A DNA stretch of 57,835 nt from DATGZH01 sp035297265. Lineage in GTDB: Bacteria; Actinomycetota; Acidimicrobiia; Acidimicrobiales; RAAP-2. The stretch lies in NCBI GenBank assembly GCA_035297265.1, contig DATGZH010000045.1:1-57835 (forward strand), read 5' to 3'. The notes under the pieces were generated by a model. That model did not search any database. It was not told the origin of the DNA and was given only the letters and a program-made list of their open reading frames with translations. A program made the translations under genes and the position numbers. Within the stretch, counting starts at the first letter, position 1. The number at the start of each line of letters is the position of its first letter. Shown here piece after piece: positions 8,397-16,818 of the stretch.

Positions 8397-8789
8397 TCAG
8401 CGGTCGGGGTAGAGGTGGACCGACGGACGACAGCGGCCGTCGGCGTCGGACCAGAGGCAGAGCTCGACGAGGAGGGAGCCCCGCGCCCAGAGCTGGACAC
8501 CGAGCCCTTCACCCAGTTCGGCCCGACGGGCGGCCGTCTCGGTGGTCGCGAAGAGCACCACCGCCGAACGTTCGGGGGCCTCGCCGAAGCCCACCCGGAG
8601 CTCGGCCGTATCCCCGTCGACGTCGGCCACGATGCGCTCCAAGCCCTCGTCGTCCCGGATGGCTAGCCGCCTCGTCGTGAGCCCCTCGCCCAGCTCGACG
8701 AGCGCCGCCTCGGTGGCGTCGAGACGCCGTTCGACGGCGGACCGCCACGTCGGCGCCTCTTCGTGCTCGGTTCCCTGCATTGCGGACAT
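8397..8789 (-). CDS. Hypothetical protein (130 aa)
   Basis: I do not recognise this protein. From MSAMQGTEHEEAPTWRSAVE it has a helical N-terminal half (RRLDATEAALVELGEGL) and a beta-rich C-terminal half ending SVHLYPDR, with no membrane segment or signal. The start at 8789 is preferred because GGAGGTCCGAG precedes it. The reading frame, codon use and position upstream of the XRE gene on the same strand support a real gene. Confidence 0.55.
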   Translation of the reverse strand: MSAMQGTEHEEAPTWRSAVERRLDATEAALVELGEGLTTRRLAIRDDEGLERIVADVDGDTAELRVGFGEAPERSAVVLFATTETAARRAELGEGLGVQLWARGSLLVELCLWSDADGRCRPSVHLYPDR

Positions 8790-8938
8790 CTCGGACCTCC
8801 TCCTCCTCATCGTTCGGCGGCATGGTCACCGGTCCGGCGTGCTGCCGGCCCGGCCCAGGCGAGAGGCCCGCGCCCACGGCGGCGTCGAGCGTCCGAGGGG
8901 TACCACGGCGCTGTGACGGACGGCGGCGGACGCCGGCG

Positions 8939-9442
8939 TCAGTCGGCGAGAAGCGAGCGGTAGAGCGAGGCCGTCCGCTCGTCGAAGGCGACGAGCCGCA
9001 CCAGCCCGACCTCGGTCTCGGCCGTCTGCACCGTACGCACCGCGATCTCGGCCGCCCGCCGCGGCGGGAACCCGTAGGCGCCGGTCGAGATGGCCGGGAA
9101 GGCCACAGAGCGCGCCCCCAACTCGTCGGCCACCTGGAGCGAACGGCGGTAGCACGAGGCCAGCGCGGCGTCCTCGTCCTCGGTGCCGCCGCGCCACACC
9201 GGGCCCACGGTGTGGATGATCCAGCGGGCAGGGAGGGCGAAGCCGTCGGTGACGACGGCCTCCCCAGGTGGGCAACCCCCGATCACCGCGCACGCAGCCC
9301 GCAGGTCGGCCGCGCCGGCCGCCCGGTGGATCGCCCCGTCCACCCCGCCCCCGCCGGCGAGGGCGGCGTTCGCTGCGTTGACCACCGCGTCGACCCGTTC
9401 GACGGTGATGTCGCCGACCGCCGTCTCGATGATCGCGGTCAC
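8939..9442 (-). CDS. Macro-domain ADP-ribose hydrolase (O-acetyl-ADP-ribose deacetylase-like)
   Basis: The 167-residue protein is a single macro domain. It has the ADP-ribose-binding block VNAANAALAGGGGVDGAIHRAAG at about 22-44 and the second glycine loop PAISTGAYGFPPRRAA. The asparagine and aspartate of the N-A-A-N...GGGVDG segment are those used by YmdB/MacroD enzymes to remove ADP-ribose or O-acetyl-ADP-ribose. It is divergent from thpR, and both appear leaderless. A -10 TAGCGT lies six bases before its GTG. Confidence 0.88.
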   Translation of the reverse strand: MTAIIETAVGDITVERVDAVVNAANAALAGGGGVDGAIHRAAGAADLRAACAVIGGCPPGEAVVTDGFALPARWIIHTVGPVWRGGTEDEDAALASCYRRSLQVADELGARSVAFPAISTGAYGFPPRRAAEIAVRTVQTAETEVGLVRLVAFDERTASLYRSLLAD

Positions 9443-9448
9443 GGGCCG

Positions 9449-9474
9449 ACGCTACCGCTGCGACCGGCCACACT
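9449..9474. promoter_or_regulatory. Back-to-back leaderless promoters of the macro gene and thpR
   Basis: On the minus strand TAGCGT (complement of 9449-9454) stands six bases before the GTG at 9442. On the plus strand CACACT (9469-9474) stands six bases before the GTG at 9481. With about seven bases from -10 to transcription start, both messages would begin at or near the start codon. Confidence 0.45.
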
Positions 9475-9480
9475 GACCCG

Positions 9481-9999
9481 GTGCGGATGTTCGTTGCGGT
9501 GTGGCCGCCCGAGGAGGTCCTGGCCCGCCTCCGGGCCCTCGACCGCCCCGAGCTGCCGGGCCTGCGCTGGAGCACCGAGGACCAGTGGCACGTCACCCTC
9601 GTGTTCCTCGGTGAAGTGGCCGAGGCCGACGTCGGCCCCCTCGGCCAGGCGGTGCGGGACGCGGCGTCGGGGCTCGACGCCGGCCTGACAGCCGAGCTCG
9701 GGCCGGCCACCCGCCGGCTGGGCCGCGCCGTGCTGTGCCTCCCCGTGGCCGGCCTCGATGAGGCGGCCGCCGCGGTGCGGGACCGGACTGCGGCGGTCGT
9801 GGCCGACCCCGACCCCCGTCCCTTCGCTGGCCACCTGACGCTCGCCCGGGCCCGGGGCGGCCGGCCGGTCCCCGGTCCTCTGGTGGGCCGGCCGTGCCGG
9901 GCGGCCTGGACCGTCGAGGCGCTCACCCTCGTCCGTTCGGAGACCGGGCCCGAGGGGGCGGCCTACGAGAGCCTGGTCACCGCCCCGCTCGGCCGGTGA
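9481..9999 (+). CDS. thpR: RNA 2',3'-cyclic phosphodiesterase ThpR
   Basis: This 2H-phosphoesterase hydrolyses 2',3'-cyclic phosphate ends of RNA. The 172-residue protein carries both HxT(S)x motifs, WHVTLVFLG at about 39 and GHLTLARARGG at about 120, and opens with the family's RMFVAVWPP. The thpR-recA pair, with cinA upstream, recalls the cinA-ligT-recA arrangement of Deinococcus-Thermus, but here five other genes separate cinA from thpR. Confidence 0.88.
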   Translation: MRMFVAVWPPEEVLARLRALDRPELPGLRWSTEDQWHVTLVFLGEVAEADVGPLGQAVRDAASGLDAGLTAELGPATRRLGRAVLCLPVAGLDEAAAAVRDRTAAVVADPDPRPFAGHLTLARARGGRPVPGPLVGRPCRAAWTVEALTLVRSETGPEGAAYESLVTAPLGR

Positions 10000-10012
10000 A
10001 CATCCACCGGTA

Positions 10013-10026
10013 CGAACACGTGTTCG
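10013..10026. promoter_or_regulatory. LexA/SOS box of recA
   Basis: CGAACACGTGTTCG is a perfect 14-bp palindrome of the actinobacterial and Gram-positive SOS-box form CGAAC-N4-GTTCG. It lies 102 bases before recA and immediately upstream of a -10-like TAGAGT (10030-10035). LexA bound here would block RNA polymerase until DNA damage. Confidence 0.8.
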
Positions 10027-10064
10027 GCCTAGAGTGGGGCGGGCGACGGTCGGGGTCCGGTCCG

Positions 10065-10087
10065 TTGACACACCCCTCCCGTAGGGT
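10065..10087 (+). promoter_or_regulatory. Candidate PafBC-type (RecA-independent) damage promoter of recA
   Basis: TTGACACAC, eight bases, then TAGGGT. The mycobacterial RecA-independent damage promoters have TTGTCRGTG-N8-TAnnnT. The spacing is identical and the first part of the nonamer is similar, but the last three positions differ. The 11-bp gap between TTGACA and TAGGGT rules out an ordinary sigma-70 -35/-10 pair. Confidence 0.4.
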
Positions 10088-10127
10088 CCGCCGGGTGGAC
10101 ACGCAGAGAGAGAAGAGGAGCGTCGGG

Positions 10128-12269
10128 ATGACAGAGGAGCGTGAGAAGGCACTCGGGGTGGCCCTCGGCCAGATCGAGAAGCAGTTCGGGAAGGGTTCGA
10201 TCATGCGGATGGGCGAGAACGTCCACATGGCGGTGGAGGCCATCTCGACCGGGGCGCTGTCGCTCGACTTGGCCCTCGGCATCGGCGGGTTCCCCCGGGG
10301 CCGCATCGTCGAGGTCTACGGCCCCGAGTCGTCGGGCAAGTCCACGCTGGCCATGCACGTGGTGGCCGAGGCCCAGCGCAACGGTGGGATCTGCGCCTAC
10401 ATCGACGCCGAGCACGCCATGGACCCGGTGTACGCCCGGGCCATCGGCGTGAACGTCGACGACCTCCTGATCTCCCAGCCCGACACCGGGGAGCAGGCGC
10501 TCGAGATCGCCGACATGCTGATCCGCTCGGGTGCGCTCGACGTGCTCGTCATCGACTCGGTCGCCGCCCTCACCCCTCGGGCCGAGCTCGAGGGCGAGAT
10601 GGGTGACACCCACGTGGGCCTCCAGGCCCGGCTCATGTCCCAGGCCCTGCGCAAGCTGACGGGGACGCTGTCCAAGTCGTCGACCATCGCCATCTTCATC
10701 AACCAGCTACGGGAGAAGATCGGCGTCGTCTACGGGTGCTTCTCCTATGGAACACGTGTCGTGCTGGCCGACGGCAGCACGGAGAAGATCGGCAAGATCG
10801 TCAACCAGAAGCTTGCCGTCGAGGTGCTTTCCTATGATCCCGAGATCGGAGCGGTCGTCCCCAAGCGAGTCGTCAATTGGTTTGACAACGGCAAGACGGA
10901 CGAGTTCCTCCAGTTCACCGTATCCAAGCCCTCTGCGAACGGCCGAGCCCAGTTCGCTGCCACCCCCAACCATCTGATCCGCACGCCAGTTGGCTGGCGC
11001 GCGGCCAAAGACCTCAAGGTTGGTGATCGAGTCATGCAGGCGGTCGATCATCACCTGTCACCCTTCCAATGGGAGGTGTTACGCGGAACGCTTATGGGTG
11101 ACGGCGCTCTGTCGGCCACGACGAGCGGCTACGGCGCACGGTTCCGGTACAGCCACGGTCGCGCTCAGCACCCCTATGCCGAATGGAAGGCCGGGCTCTT
11201 CGCCAACATCCGCTTCAGTCGATACGTCCGTGAGATCGATGGCGCCGTGCTCTACGATTTCTGTCCCCTGCCCGAGCTGGCTCAGCTGCGGCACCAGGTC
11301 TATCAGGACGGCAAGAAGGTCTTCGACGACGAGTACCTCAAGCAGTTGACGCCTTTGTCAATTGCCCTCTGGTACATGGACGACGCGGGCTTCGTCCTAC
11401 GGTCAAAGGGCGTCCAGAAGCGCACCCATGGCGGTACGGGGCGAGCGGAGGTTTGCGTCGAGGCCATGGAGCCGGACACTCGGGAGCGCTTGGTTGCTTG
11501 TCTGGCCGATACTTGGGGGATCCACGGGAGGCTGCTTGACCGACGCGGCAAGGCAGTGCTCCAGTTTCCGAGCGCTGAGACGGCCAAATTGCACGCCCTC
11601 ATCGCGCCCTTCGTCCACCCGAGCATGGAATACAAGGTTCTTCCCGCCTATCGGGGCCGTTTTGGTGTCGAGCCCCTTTTCACTCCGGCACGGAAGGAGC
11701 TGATGGCTCTTCCGATCACTGACATTCATGTCAAGCCCCCTACCCGCTCTATGCATCGGTTCGATCTCGAAGTGGAGGGAAGCCACAACTACCTGGCGGA
11801 CGGCGTGGTGGTCCACAACTCGCCCGAGGTCACGCCGGGAGGCCGGGCCCTCAAGTTCTACGCCTCGGTGCGCATCGACATCCGGCGGGTGGAGTCCATC
11901 AAGGACGGCACGGACGTGATCGGCAACCGCACCAAGGCCAAGGTGGCCAAGAACAAGTGCGGGGCGCCGTTCAAGGTGGCCGAGTTCGACATCATGTACG
12001 GCCAGGGCATCAGCCGGGAAGGGTCGCTGCTCGACGTGGCGGTGGACCTCGGCTACATCAAGAAGTCAGGAGCGTGGTTCACCTACGAAGGCGAACAGCT
12101 CGGGCAGGGGCGGGAGAACGTGAAGCAGTTCCTCCGGGAGAACCCCCAACTGATGGCCGAGATCGACGATCGGGTGCGCCGGCACCTCGCGCCGCCGCCC
12201 TCAGCCGGGGGCGAGGTCGGCGAAGAGGCCGAGGCCGACCCCGACGACCTCCCCATCACCCTCGACTGA
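10128..12269 (+). CDS. recA: Recombinase RecA precursor containing an intein
   Basis: RecA drives homologous strand exchange and triggers LexA self-cleavage. The 713-residue precursor splits into extein residues 1-203, an intein at 204-564 and extein 565-713. The mature RecA would be 352 residues, the normal length. The extein has GPESSGKST (Walker A), IDSVAALTPRAE (Walker B region), the FINQLREKIG loop and the C-terminal GRENVKQFL. ATG at 10128 follows AGAAGAGGAG. Upstream lie an SOS box and a second damage-type promoter. No recX follows, and the next gene is a convergent Fpg/Nei glycosylase. Confidence 0.97.
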   Translation: MTEEREKALGVALGQIEKQFGKGSIMRMGENVHMAVEAISTGALSLDLALGIGGFPRGRIVEVYGPESSGKSTLAMHVVAEAQRNGGICAYIDAEHAMDPVYARAIGVNVDDLLISQPDTGEQALEIADMLIRSGALDVLVIDSVAALTPRAELEGEMGDTHVGLQARLMSQALRKLTGTLSKSSTIAIFINQLREKIGVVYGCFSYGTRVVLADGSTEKIGKIVNQKLAVEVLSYDPEIGAVVPKRVVNWFDNGKTDEFLQFTVSKPSANGRAQFAATPNHLIRTPVGWRAAKDLKVGDRVMQAVDHHLSPFQWEVLRGTLMGDGALSATTSGYGARFRYSHGRAQHPYAEWKAGLFANIRFSRYVREIDGAVLYDFCPLPELAQLRHQVYQDGKKVFDDEYLKQLTPLSIALWYMDDAGFVLRSKGVQKRTHGGTGRAEVCVEAMEPDTRERLVACLADTWGIHGRLLDRRGKAVLQFPSAETAKLHALIAPFVHPSMEYKVLPAYRGRFGVEPLFTPARKELMALPITDIHVKPPTRSMHRFDLEVEGSHNYLADGVVVHNSPEVTPGGRALKFYASVRIDIRRVESIKDGTDVIGNRTKAKVAKNKCGAPFKVAEFDIMYGQGISREGSLLDVAVDLGYIKKSGAWFTYEGEQLGQGRENVKQFLRENPQLMAEIDDRVRRHLAPPPSAGGEVGEEAEADPDDLPITLD
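10737..11819 (+). mobile_element. RecA intein with LAGLIDADG-type homing endonuclease
   Basis: The intein is 361 residues, inserted between Gly203 and Ser565 of the precursor (EKIGVVYG / SPEVTPGG). This looks like the RecA-b position used by the Mycobacterium leprae intein. Splicing residues are all present: Cys1 (CFSYGTRVV), block B TPNH at 10962-10973, a block F/G end (RFDLEVEGSHNYLADG, VVVHN) with penultimate His and terminal Asn, and Ser at +1. Two LAGLIDADG-like motifs, LRGTLMGDGAL (about 113) and ALWYMDDAGF (about 210), mark a homing endonuclease. Third codon positions are visibly less GC-biased than in the flanking recA, a sign of transfer. Confidence 0.95.
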
Positions 12270-12302
12270 CGGTCACCCCCGGCTGACCAGCGAGGCGCGC
12301 GT

Positions 12303-13142
12303 TCAGCGGAGGAGCCGCGAGAGCCGGCGGTCGGCGAGCTTGCGGCCGCCGGTCTGGCAGGTCGGGCAGTAGACGATCTCGTGCGACTCGAAGGAGACGT
12401 GCTCCAACGGGTCGCCGCAGTTCGGGCAGGGGTCACCGTGGTGGTTGTGCACGGTGAAGTTCCCGCCGAGCTTGGCGTCGGAGAGCCCGCCCTCGCGGGT
12501 GCGCTCCTTGGCGAGGCCCTCGGTGAGGACGGCGCGGACCGTCGCCACGAGCCGTTGGCGCTGATCGGCGTCGAGGGTGCGGAGCGAGGCGAACGGCGAG
12601 AGCCGGGCCCGGTTCAAGATGTCGTCGGCGTAGCCCCGCCCGACGCCGGGGATGAAGTGCTGGTCCCGCAGCAACGTGTGGAGGTGGCGGTTGCTGTCGT
12701 CGGTGAGCAGCAGCTCGGCCGCCGCGTCGTCGAAGGGTTCGGGGCCGAGGGTGGCGAGCGGACCGTCGTCGCCGGGGGCGAGCACCCACCAGCCGGCCTT
12801 GCGCTGCGTGCCGTGCTCGCGCACGAGGAGGCCCCGGTCGCCGTCGAACACGAAGCGCACGACCGATCCCCGGGGTTTGGTCGCCTTGGCCCGAGGCTCG
12901 ACGTCCAACCGTCCGGCCTGGGAGAGGTGAACGAGGACCCGGCGGCCCCCTTCGTAGTCGAAGACGAGGTACTTGCCCCGTCGCCCGACGTGCTCGAGCT
13001 TCGCGCCGACGAGCTCGTCGGGTGACGGTTGGACCGTCTTCAGAGCGGTGAACCCGAGCAGGTCGGACCGGACGAGGGTGGCGCCGGCCAGGACCTCGTC
13101 GAGCCGCTCCGCCAGGGCCTGCATCTGGGGGAGCTCGGGCAT
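12303..13142 (-). CDS. Fpg/Nei-family DNA glycosylase/AP lyase
   Basis: This base-excision repair enzyme removes oxidised bases and cuts the abasic site. The 279-residue protein starts MPELPQMQALAERL, giving the catalytic Pro2 and Glu3 after Met removal. It has the helix-two-turn-helix region (GVGRGYADDILNRARLSP) and a C-terminal zinc finger CPNC ... CPTC. The MPELP start points to Fpg/MutM, but PQM in place of PEV, with divergence in the middle, makes the subfamily uncertain. It is convergent with recA with about 30 bases between them. Confidence 0.85.
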   Translation of the reverse strand: MPELPQMQALAERLDEVLAGATLVRSDLLGFTALKTVQPSPDELVGAKLEHVGRRGKYLVFDYEGGRRVLVHLSQAGRLDVEPRAKATKPRGSVVRFVFDGDRGLLVREHGTQRKAGWWVLAPGDDGPLATLGPEPFDDAAAELLLTDDSNRHLHTLLRDQHFIPGVGRGYADDILNRARLSPFASLRTLDADQRQRLVATVRAVLTEGLAKERTREGGLSDAKLGGNFTVHNHHGDPCPNCGDPLEHVSFESHEIVYCPTCQTGGRKLADRRLSRLLR

Positions 13143-13143
13143 C

Positions 13144-14319
13144 TCAGCCCCGGGACGGCGAGGTCGTGCCGGTGGGCGGCGCGGTGCCCGAAGTCGACGA
13201 CGTGCTCGAGCGCTTGGCCGAGGTGGTCGTGGGCGAGGTCGTCGAGGTGTTGGCCGGGGCCGGGCGGGTCGAGGTCACCTGCACCGTGCTCGGCACGAGC
13301 TCCACCCAGGTGGGACCGGGGGTGAGCGTGATCGGTTGGCCGAAGCCGCTCACGAACTGGGTCGGGGAGCCCGGTGAGCTCCGCTGCCAGGTGCCGTTGA
13401 TGTCCACCCCGTCCCGGAGGACCTGGACCGGCCCGCTCGTCCCGGAGAGCTGGGCCTGGACCTCGAGGCCGCCCTCCTCGTTCTCGAGCCACGGGCCGTA
13501 GGTCACCTGGACCGTCTGGATGATCACGTTGGCCGCCATGTTCTGGACGTTGTCGGCCAGCATGTCGGGCTGGCTCCCGTAGTAGCGCATGAAGCGCTCG
13601 TTGGTCGGGTTGTACCGCCAGACCACGTTCGACGTCCCCGAGAAGGGGATGGCCACCGAGGCCACGGGGTTGCCGATCGGTACCGTCGAGGAGTAGCGGA
13701 ACACCGGCGCCGGGACGGTCTTGTCCGTCGGCTTCAGGCCGTAGAGGGCCTGGGTGGAGGCGTAGGTGTCGTACGGGGCATAGCGGCCAGGGACGTGCTG
13801 GATGACCTGGCCGAAGGCGCCGAGGTCCAGGTTGATGAGCGGCGAGGCGTCGATGTTGGCCAGCACGGGGTTGATCCCCCCGACGTGGGCGAGGAGCGGC
13901 GAGCCGAACTCGGTCAGGATCCCGATGTCGATGTTGCGGGCCGACCGGATGGGCCCGACGAGCGAGGCGTCCTGGCACTGGAAGACCGCGACGTAACGGG
14001 TGATCCCGCCCTCGACGGGCTCCTCGAAGATGATGTCGGCCTTGTCGATGCCGCTCTGGGGCCGGGCGATGGGGTAGTTGTCGACCTTCACGGCCAAGGC
14101 CGGGTGCTCCGGCACCGTGTTGTAGGGCGCCGGCTCCCCGGTCAGGGGGCACAGGACCCGGGGCACGGTGGTGCCCGTCGTCGTGGGTGGGGCGTCCTTC
14201 TTGGGCTGGGCCGACGGCGTCGAGCTGCAGGCCGCGGCGAGGAGGAGCAGGGCCACCGCACCCAGCGCGGCGCGGGGGCCGTGGCGCGTCCGCAGAGCGC
14301 TTCGGGGATGCACAGTCAC
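13144..14319 (-). CDS. DUF3048 (YerB-like) lipoprotein
   Basis: The 391-residue exported protein has a lipoprotein signal peptide ending LLLLAAAC with the acceptor Cys at about 31. A low-complexity Thr/Pro linker follows, then the DUF3048 core (CPLTGEPA, LAVKVDNYPIARPQSGIDKADIIFEEPVEGGITRY split over about 60-95, VGPIRSARNIDI, SPLLAHVGG). The tail is a long Ser/Thr-rich stretch, probably wall-spanning. The function of DUF3048 proteins is not established. It lies one base from the glycosylase gene start. Confidence 0.85.
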   Translation of the reverse strand: MTVHPRSALRTRHGPRAALGAVALLLLAAACSSTPSAQPKKDAPPTTTGTTVPRVLCPLTGEPAPYNTVPEHPALAVKVDNYPIARPQSGIDKADIIFEEPVEGGITRYVAVFQCQDASLVGPIRSARNIDIGILTEFGSPLLAHVGGINPVLANIDASPLINLDLGAFGQVIQHVPGRYAPYDTYASTQALYGLKPTDKTVPAPVFRYSSTVPIGNPVASVAIPFSGTSNVVWRYNPTNERFMRYYGSQPDMLADNVQNMAANVIIQTVQVTYGPWLENEEGGLEVQAQLSGTSGPVQVLRDGVDINGTWQRSSPGSPTQFVSGFGQPITLTPGPTWVELVPSTVQVTSTRPAPANTSTTSPTTTSAKRSSTSSTSGTAPPTGTTSPSRG

Positions 14320-14338
14320 GGAGGGGATGCTCGACCGC

Positions 14339-16042
14339 TCAGGCTGCGTTGCTGCCCTGTGCCGTGCTCGCGGTCGCCGCCTGTCCCTGGTAGACGGACG
14401 TCCAGTTGCCGCCCGAGCGCTGCGTGGCGGCGGCCGGACCGTTGCCGAACGTGGCGAAGACGTTCTCCATCACGCGCAAGAGGATATCGGTCACACCGGG
14501 GATGGCCTTGGGCACGATGTTCCACGGGAACGCCACCGTGTTGGACAGCTTGTTCACGAAGGAGGCGGCCCCGCTGGCCAGGACGCCGCCGCCGGCGGCG
14601 GCTGTGTAATAGGTGACGTCGGACCAGTTGCCCTGACCGGGCACCGGAGAATGGGCGAGGACGTCGAGGTTCCGCGGCCCCGGGAGCGGCGGCACGTAGC
14701 GGTCGTACTCGCCCTGGACGACCTGGGGCAGGGTGTCGCCGTCGGAGAGCCCGGTCCCGGCGAACAGCCAGTTCGAGCTGTCGACGACCACCAGGTCGGC
14801 ATCGGCGCCGACCGACTGGTACATGCTGCCGATGAGCATGCTCTCCGGCTGGTTGAGCGGCGCCTGGATCCAGTTCACCGTCGTGAGCTCGGGCTGCTGG
14901 CCCGAGATCGGGTCCTCGGCGGCGTCCTTGTAACAGATCTGCTGGCGATCGGGCCCCACCCCCGAGGGCTGCAGCCGGATCTGGCGGTAGCAGGCGTTGG
15001 CGCCGAGAAAAGCGAAGTTGACGCCCTTGTTGACTGCGGCCGCCGCGCCGTCGCGCATCGGCGTCGACCAGTACTCGTCGTGGCCGAGGCTGAACAGCGC
15101 CCGGTGCTGCAAGAGGAGCTCGGGCTGCTGGTGGAGGTCGACGTCGGTCCAATAGGTGAGGTCGAGCCCCAGGCTCTCCATCTGGTAGAGGAGCGGGAAC
15201 TCGTTGCCGAAGAAGTCGGCCGAACCCTGTGCCCAGGTCTGGGGGTAGGGGCGGTCGAACGAGACGATGCGCCCGCGGTTGGCGAAGTTGCTGCCCCCCG
15301 AAGGCGTCCGGCCGTAGTAGAGGCTGTACTCCCCCCAGAGGTTGTAGGCCTGCCAGGTCGTGACGCTGTTCTGGATCACGTAGGCCGCCCGGCTCTGGTC
15401 GTCGCGCACCGTGAGCGGGATGTACTGCTGAGGTTGTCCCCCCACGCCCACCAGCTTCAGCAGGTAGTTGCCGGGAGGCCAGTCCTTGCCCACCGTGAAG
15501 GCGAGGGACGGGGCCCACTGGCACTGGACGAGGTTGACCCCCGGGGTGAAGGTCGGGGCGGGCTGCTGGCCGCCGGCCACACTGTCGCTCGTGTAGACGA
15601 GACGGCCCCCGAGTCCCTGGTAGTAGCCCATGCGGTAGGCCTCCATGTGGAAGGCAGGGGCCGAGGTGTTCACGAAGAGCACGATCTCGTCACCCTGGAC
15701 CGCGCTGACCTGACTGGCGTAGCCCTCGATGGCGCCTGGGGTCTGGACGCCCGTCACCACCCAGCCGATCGTGCCCGGCCGGGCGTTCTCGGCGATGAGC
15801 CAGCGGGCCGTCGGAACCTTGAGCCCGTTCGGGAGGATCGCCTCGACGACGGGCGGGAGGTCGGCCACCGGCTTCTTTGCCGTGGCGGGGACCTTCGAGC
15901 TGGCACCGGCGGTGCCGGCCGGACCGGCCGTGGCGAGGAGGCCGGCGAAGGCGCCCGCTCCGAGAAGGAAGCGCCGACGATCGATGGTGCGGGGTTCGGG
16001 GCCATCGCGCCCCGGGATGCCGCCCGCGTCACGCTGGGGCAT
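14339..16042 (-). CDS. Tat-exported DMFA2_C-domain protein (N,N-dimethylformamidase large-subunit-like)
   Basis: The 567-residue protein begins with a twin-arginine signal (RRRFLLGAGAFAGLLATAG, residues about 22-40). The rest resembles the C-terminal domain of the N,N-dimethylformamidase beta subunit: MEAYRMGYYQGLGGR, TWQAYNLWGEYSLY, SFDRPYP, HDEYWSTPMRD and FLGANACYR. The DMFase small subunit is absent and the protein is exported, so amidase activity on dimethylformamide is not implied. It may act on another amide or bind carbohydrate. A -10 TAACCT lies six bases before the ATG, so it is probably leaderless, and the promoter is shared back-to-back with the next gene. Confidence 0.72.
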   Translation of the reverse strand: MPQRDAGGIPGRDGPEPRTIDRRRFLLGAGAFAGLLATAGPAGTAGASSKVPATAKKPVADLPPVVEAILPNGLKVPTARWLIAENARPGTIGWVVTGVQTPGAIEGYASQVSAVQGDEIVLFVNTSAPAFHMEAYRMGYYQGLGGRLVYTSDSVAGGQQPAPTFTPGVNLVQCQWAPSLAFTVGKDWPPGNYLLKLVGVGGQPQQYIPLTVRDDQSRAAYVIQNSVTTWQAYNLWGEYSLYYGRTPSGGSNFANRGRIVSFDRPYPQTWAQGSADFFGNEFPLLYQMESLGLDLTYWTDVDLHQQPELLLQHRALFSLGHDEYWSTPMRDGAAAAVNKGVNFAFLGANACYRQIRLQPSGVGPDRQQICYKDAAEDPISGQQPELTTVNWIQAPLNQPESMLIGSMYQSVGADADLVVVDSSNWLFAGTGLSDGDTLPQVVQGEYDRYVPPLPGPRNLDVLAHSPVPGQGNWSDVTYYTAAAGGGVLASGAASFVNKLSNTVAFPWNIVPKAIPGVTDILLRVMENVFATFGNGPAAATQRSGGNWTSVYQGQAATASTAQGSNAA

Positions 16043-16048
16043 GGGACC

Positions 16049-16085
16049 AGGTTACCGGGATCGCTGGAACCGCCAGGGATAGGTT
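16049..16085. promoter_or_regulatory. Divergent leaderless promoters
   Basis: TAACCT on the minus strand (16049-16054) is six bases before the ATG at 16042. TAGGTT on the plus strand (16080-16085) is six bases before the GTG at 16092. The matched spacing suggests two leaderless transcripts from one 49-bp intergenic region. Confidence 0.5.
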
Positions 16086-16091
16086 CGGGCA

Positions 16092-16754
16092 GTGACCTGG
16101 GGTCGATCGCTCCCGCCGCCGGTGCGTGGTGTCGTCTCGCGGGCCGTCCACTGGGCCTGGGACTGGGTGTGCGAGGTCGGCGCCATCGGGCCGGACGACC
16201 CCCGGGCCGCCCGCTTCGGCCGCTTCGGCCGGGGCAGCTGCCTGGCCTTCCCCCAGGGCGCTCTCTTCAACGAGCGGTACATCCACATCGGTGAGGACAC
16301 CCTCGTCGGCCCGCACTGCTGCATTTCGGCCGGGATGGCCCCGGGGCAGGAGATGCCGACCGACCCGGTCGTTCGGATCGGCGACCGCACGCTCATCGGG
16401 CGGGACAGCCACATCGTCGGGCACTGGGACATCCAGATCGGTGACGACATCCAGACCGGCCCCCGCGTCTACATCACCGACCAGAACCACACCTACACCG
16501 ACCCGGACGTGCCGGTCGGACGGCAGTGGCCGGTCGAGGCAGCCGTCCGCATCGGGTCGGGGAGCTGGCTCGGCGCCAACGTCGTCGTCCTCCCCGGCAC
16601 CTCGATCGGGGAGCACGTGGTCGTGGCCGCCGGGGCGGTCGTGCGGGGCGAGGTGCCCGACCGCTGCGTCGTCGCCGGCGTGCCGGCGCGGATCGTCCGG
16701 CGTTATGTGCCCGGCGAGGGCTGGGTCGGCGTCCACGACGGGGCGCCCACCTGA
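16092..16754 (+). CDS. Hexapeptide-repeat acyltransferase (left-handed beta-helix)
   Basis: The 220-residue protein has several imperfect [LIV]GxxxxI hexapeptide turns (IHIGEDTLVGPHCCISAGM, VRIGDRTLIGRDSHIVGHW, IQIGDDIQTGPRVYITDQNH, VRIGSGSWLGANVVVLPGTS). It ends with VVAAGAVVRGEVPDRCVVAG, typical of maltose/galactoside O-acetyltransferases and WbbJ-like enzymes. The QNHTYTDPD segment carries the likely catalytic His. It would acetylate a sugar, possibly an envelope glycan. The acceptor is unknown. Confidence 0.82.
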   Translation: MTWGRSLPPPVRGVVSRAVHWAWDWVCEVGAIGPDDPRAARFGRFGRGSCLAFPQGALFNERYIHIGEDTLVGPHCCISAGMAPGQEMPTDPVVRIGDRTLIGRDSHIVGHWDIQIGDDIQTGPRVYITDQNHTYTDPDVPVGRQWPVEAAVRIGSGSWLGANVVVLPGTSIGEHVVVAAGAVVRGEVPDRCVVAGVPARIVRRYVPGEGWVGVHDGAPT

Positions 16755-16818
16755 ACGCCGCGAGGAGCCACCCGGCCGGCGGCGGTGGCGGGGTCGGGCT
16801 CGGAGGAGGAGGCAGCCG

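Noticed and set aside
14339..16042. True N,N-dimethylformamidase
   Set aside because: The small subunit is absent and the protein has a Tat signal. Similarity covers the C-terminal domain only.
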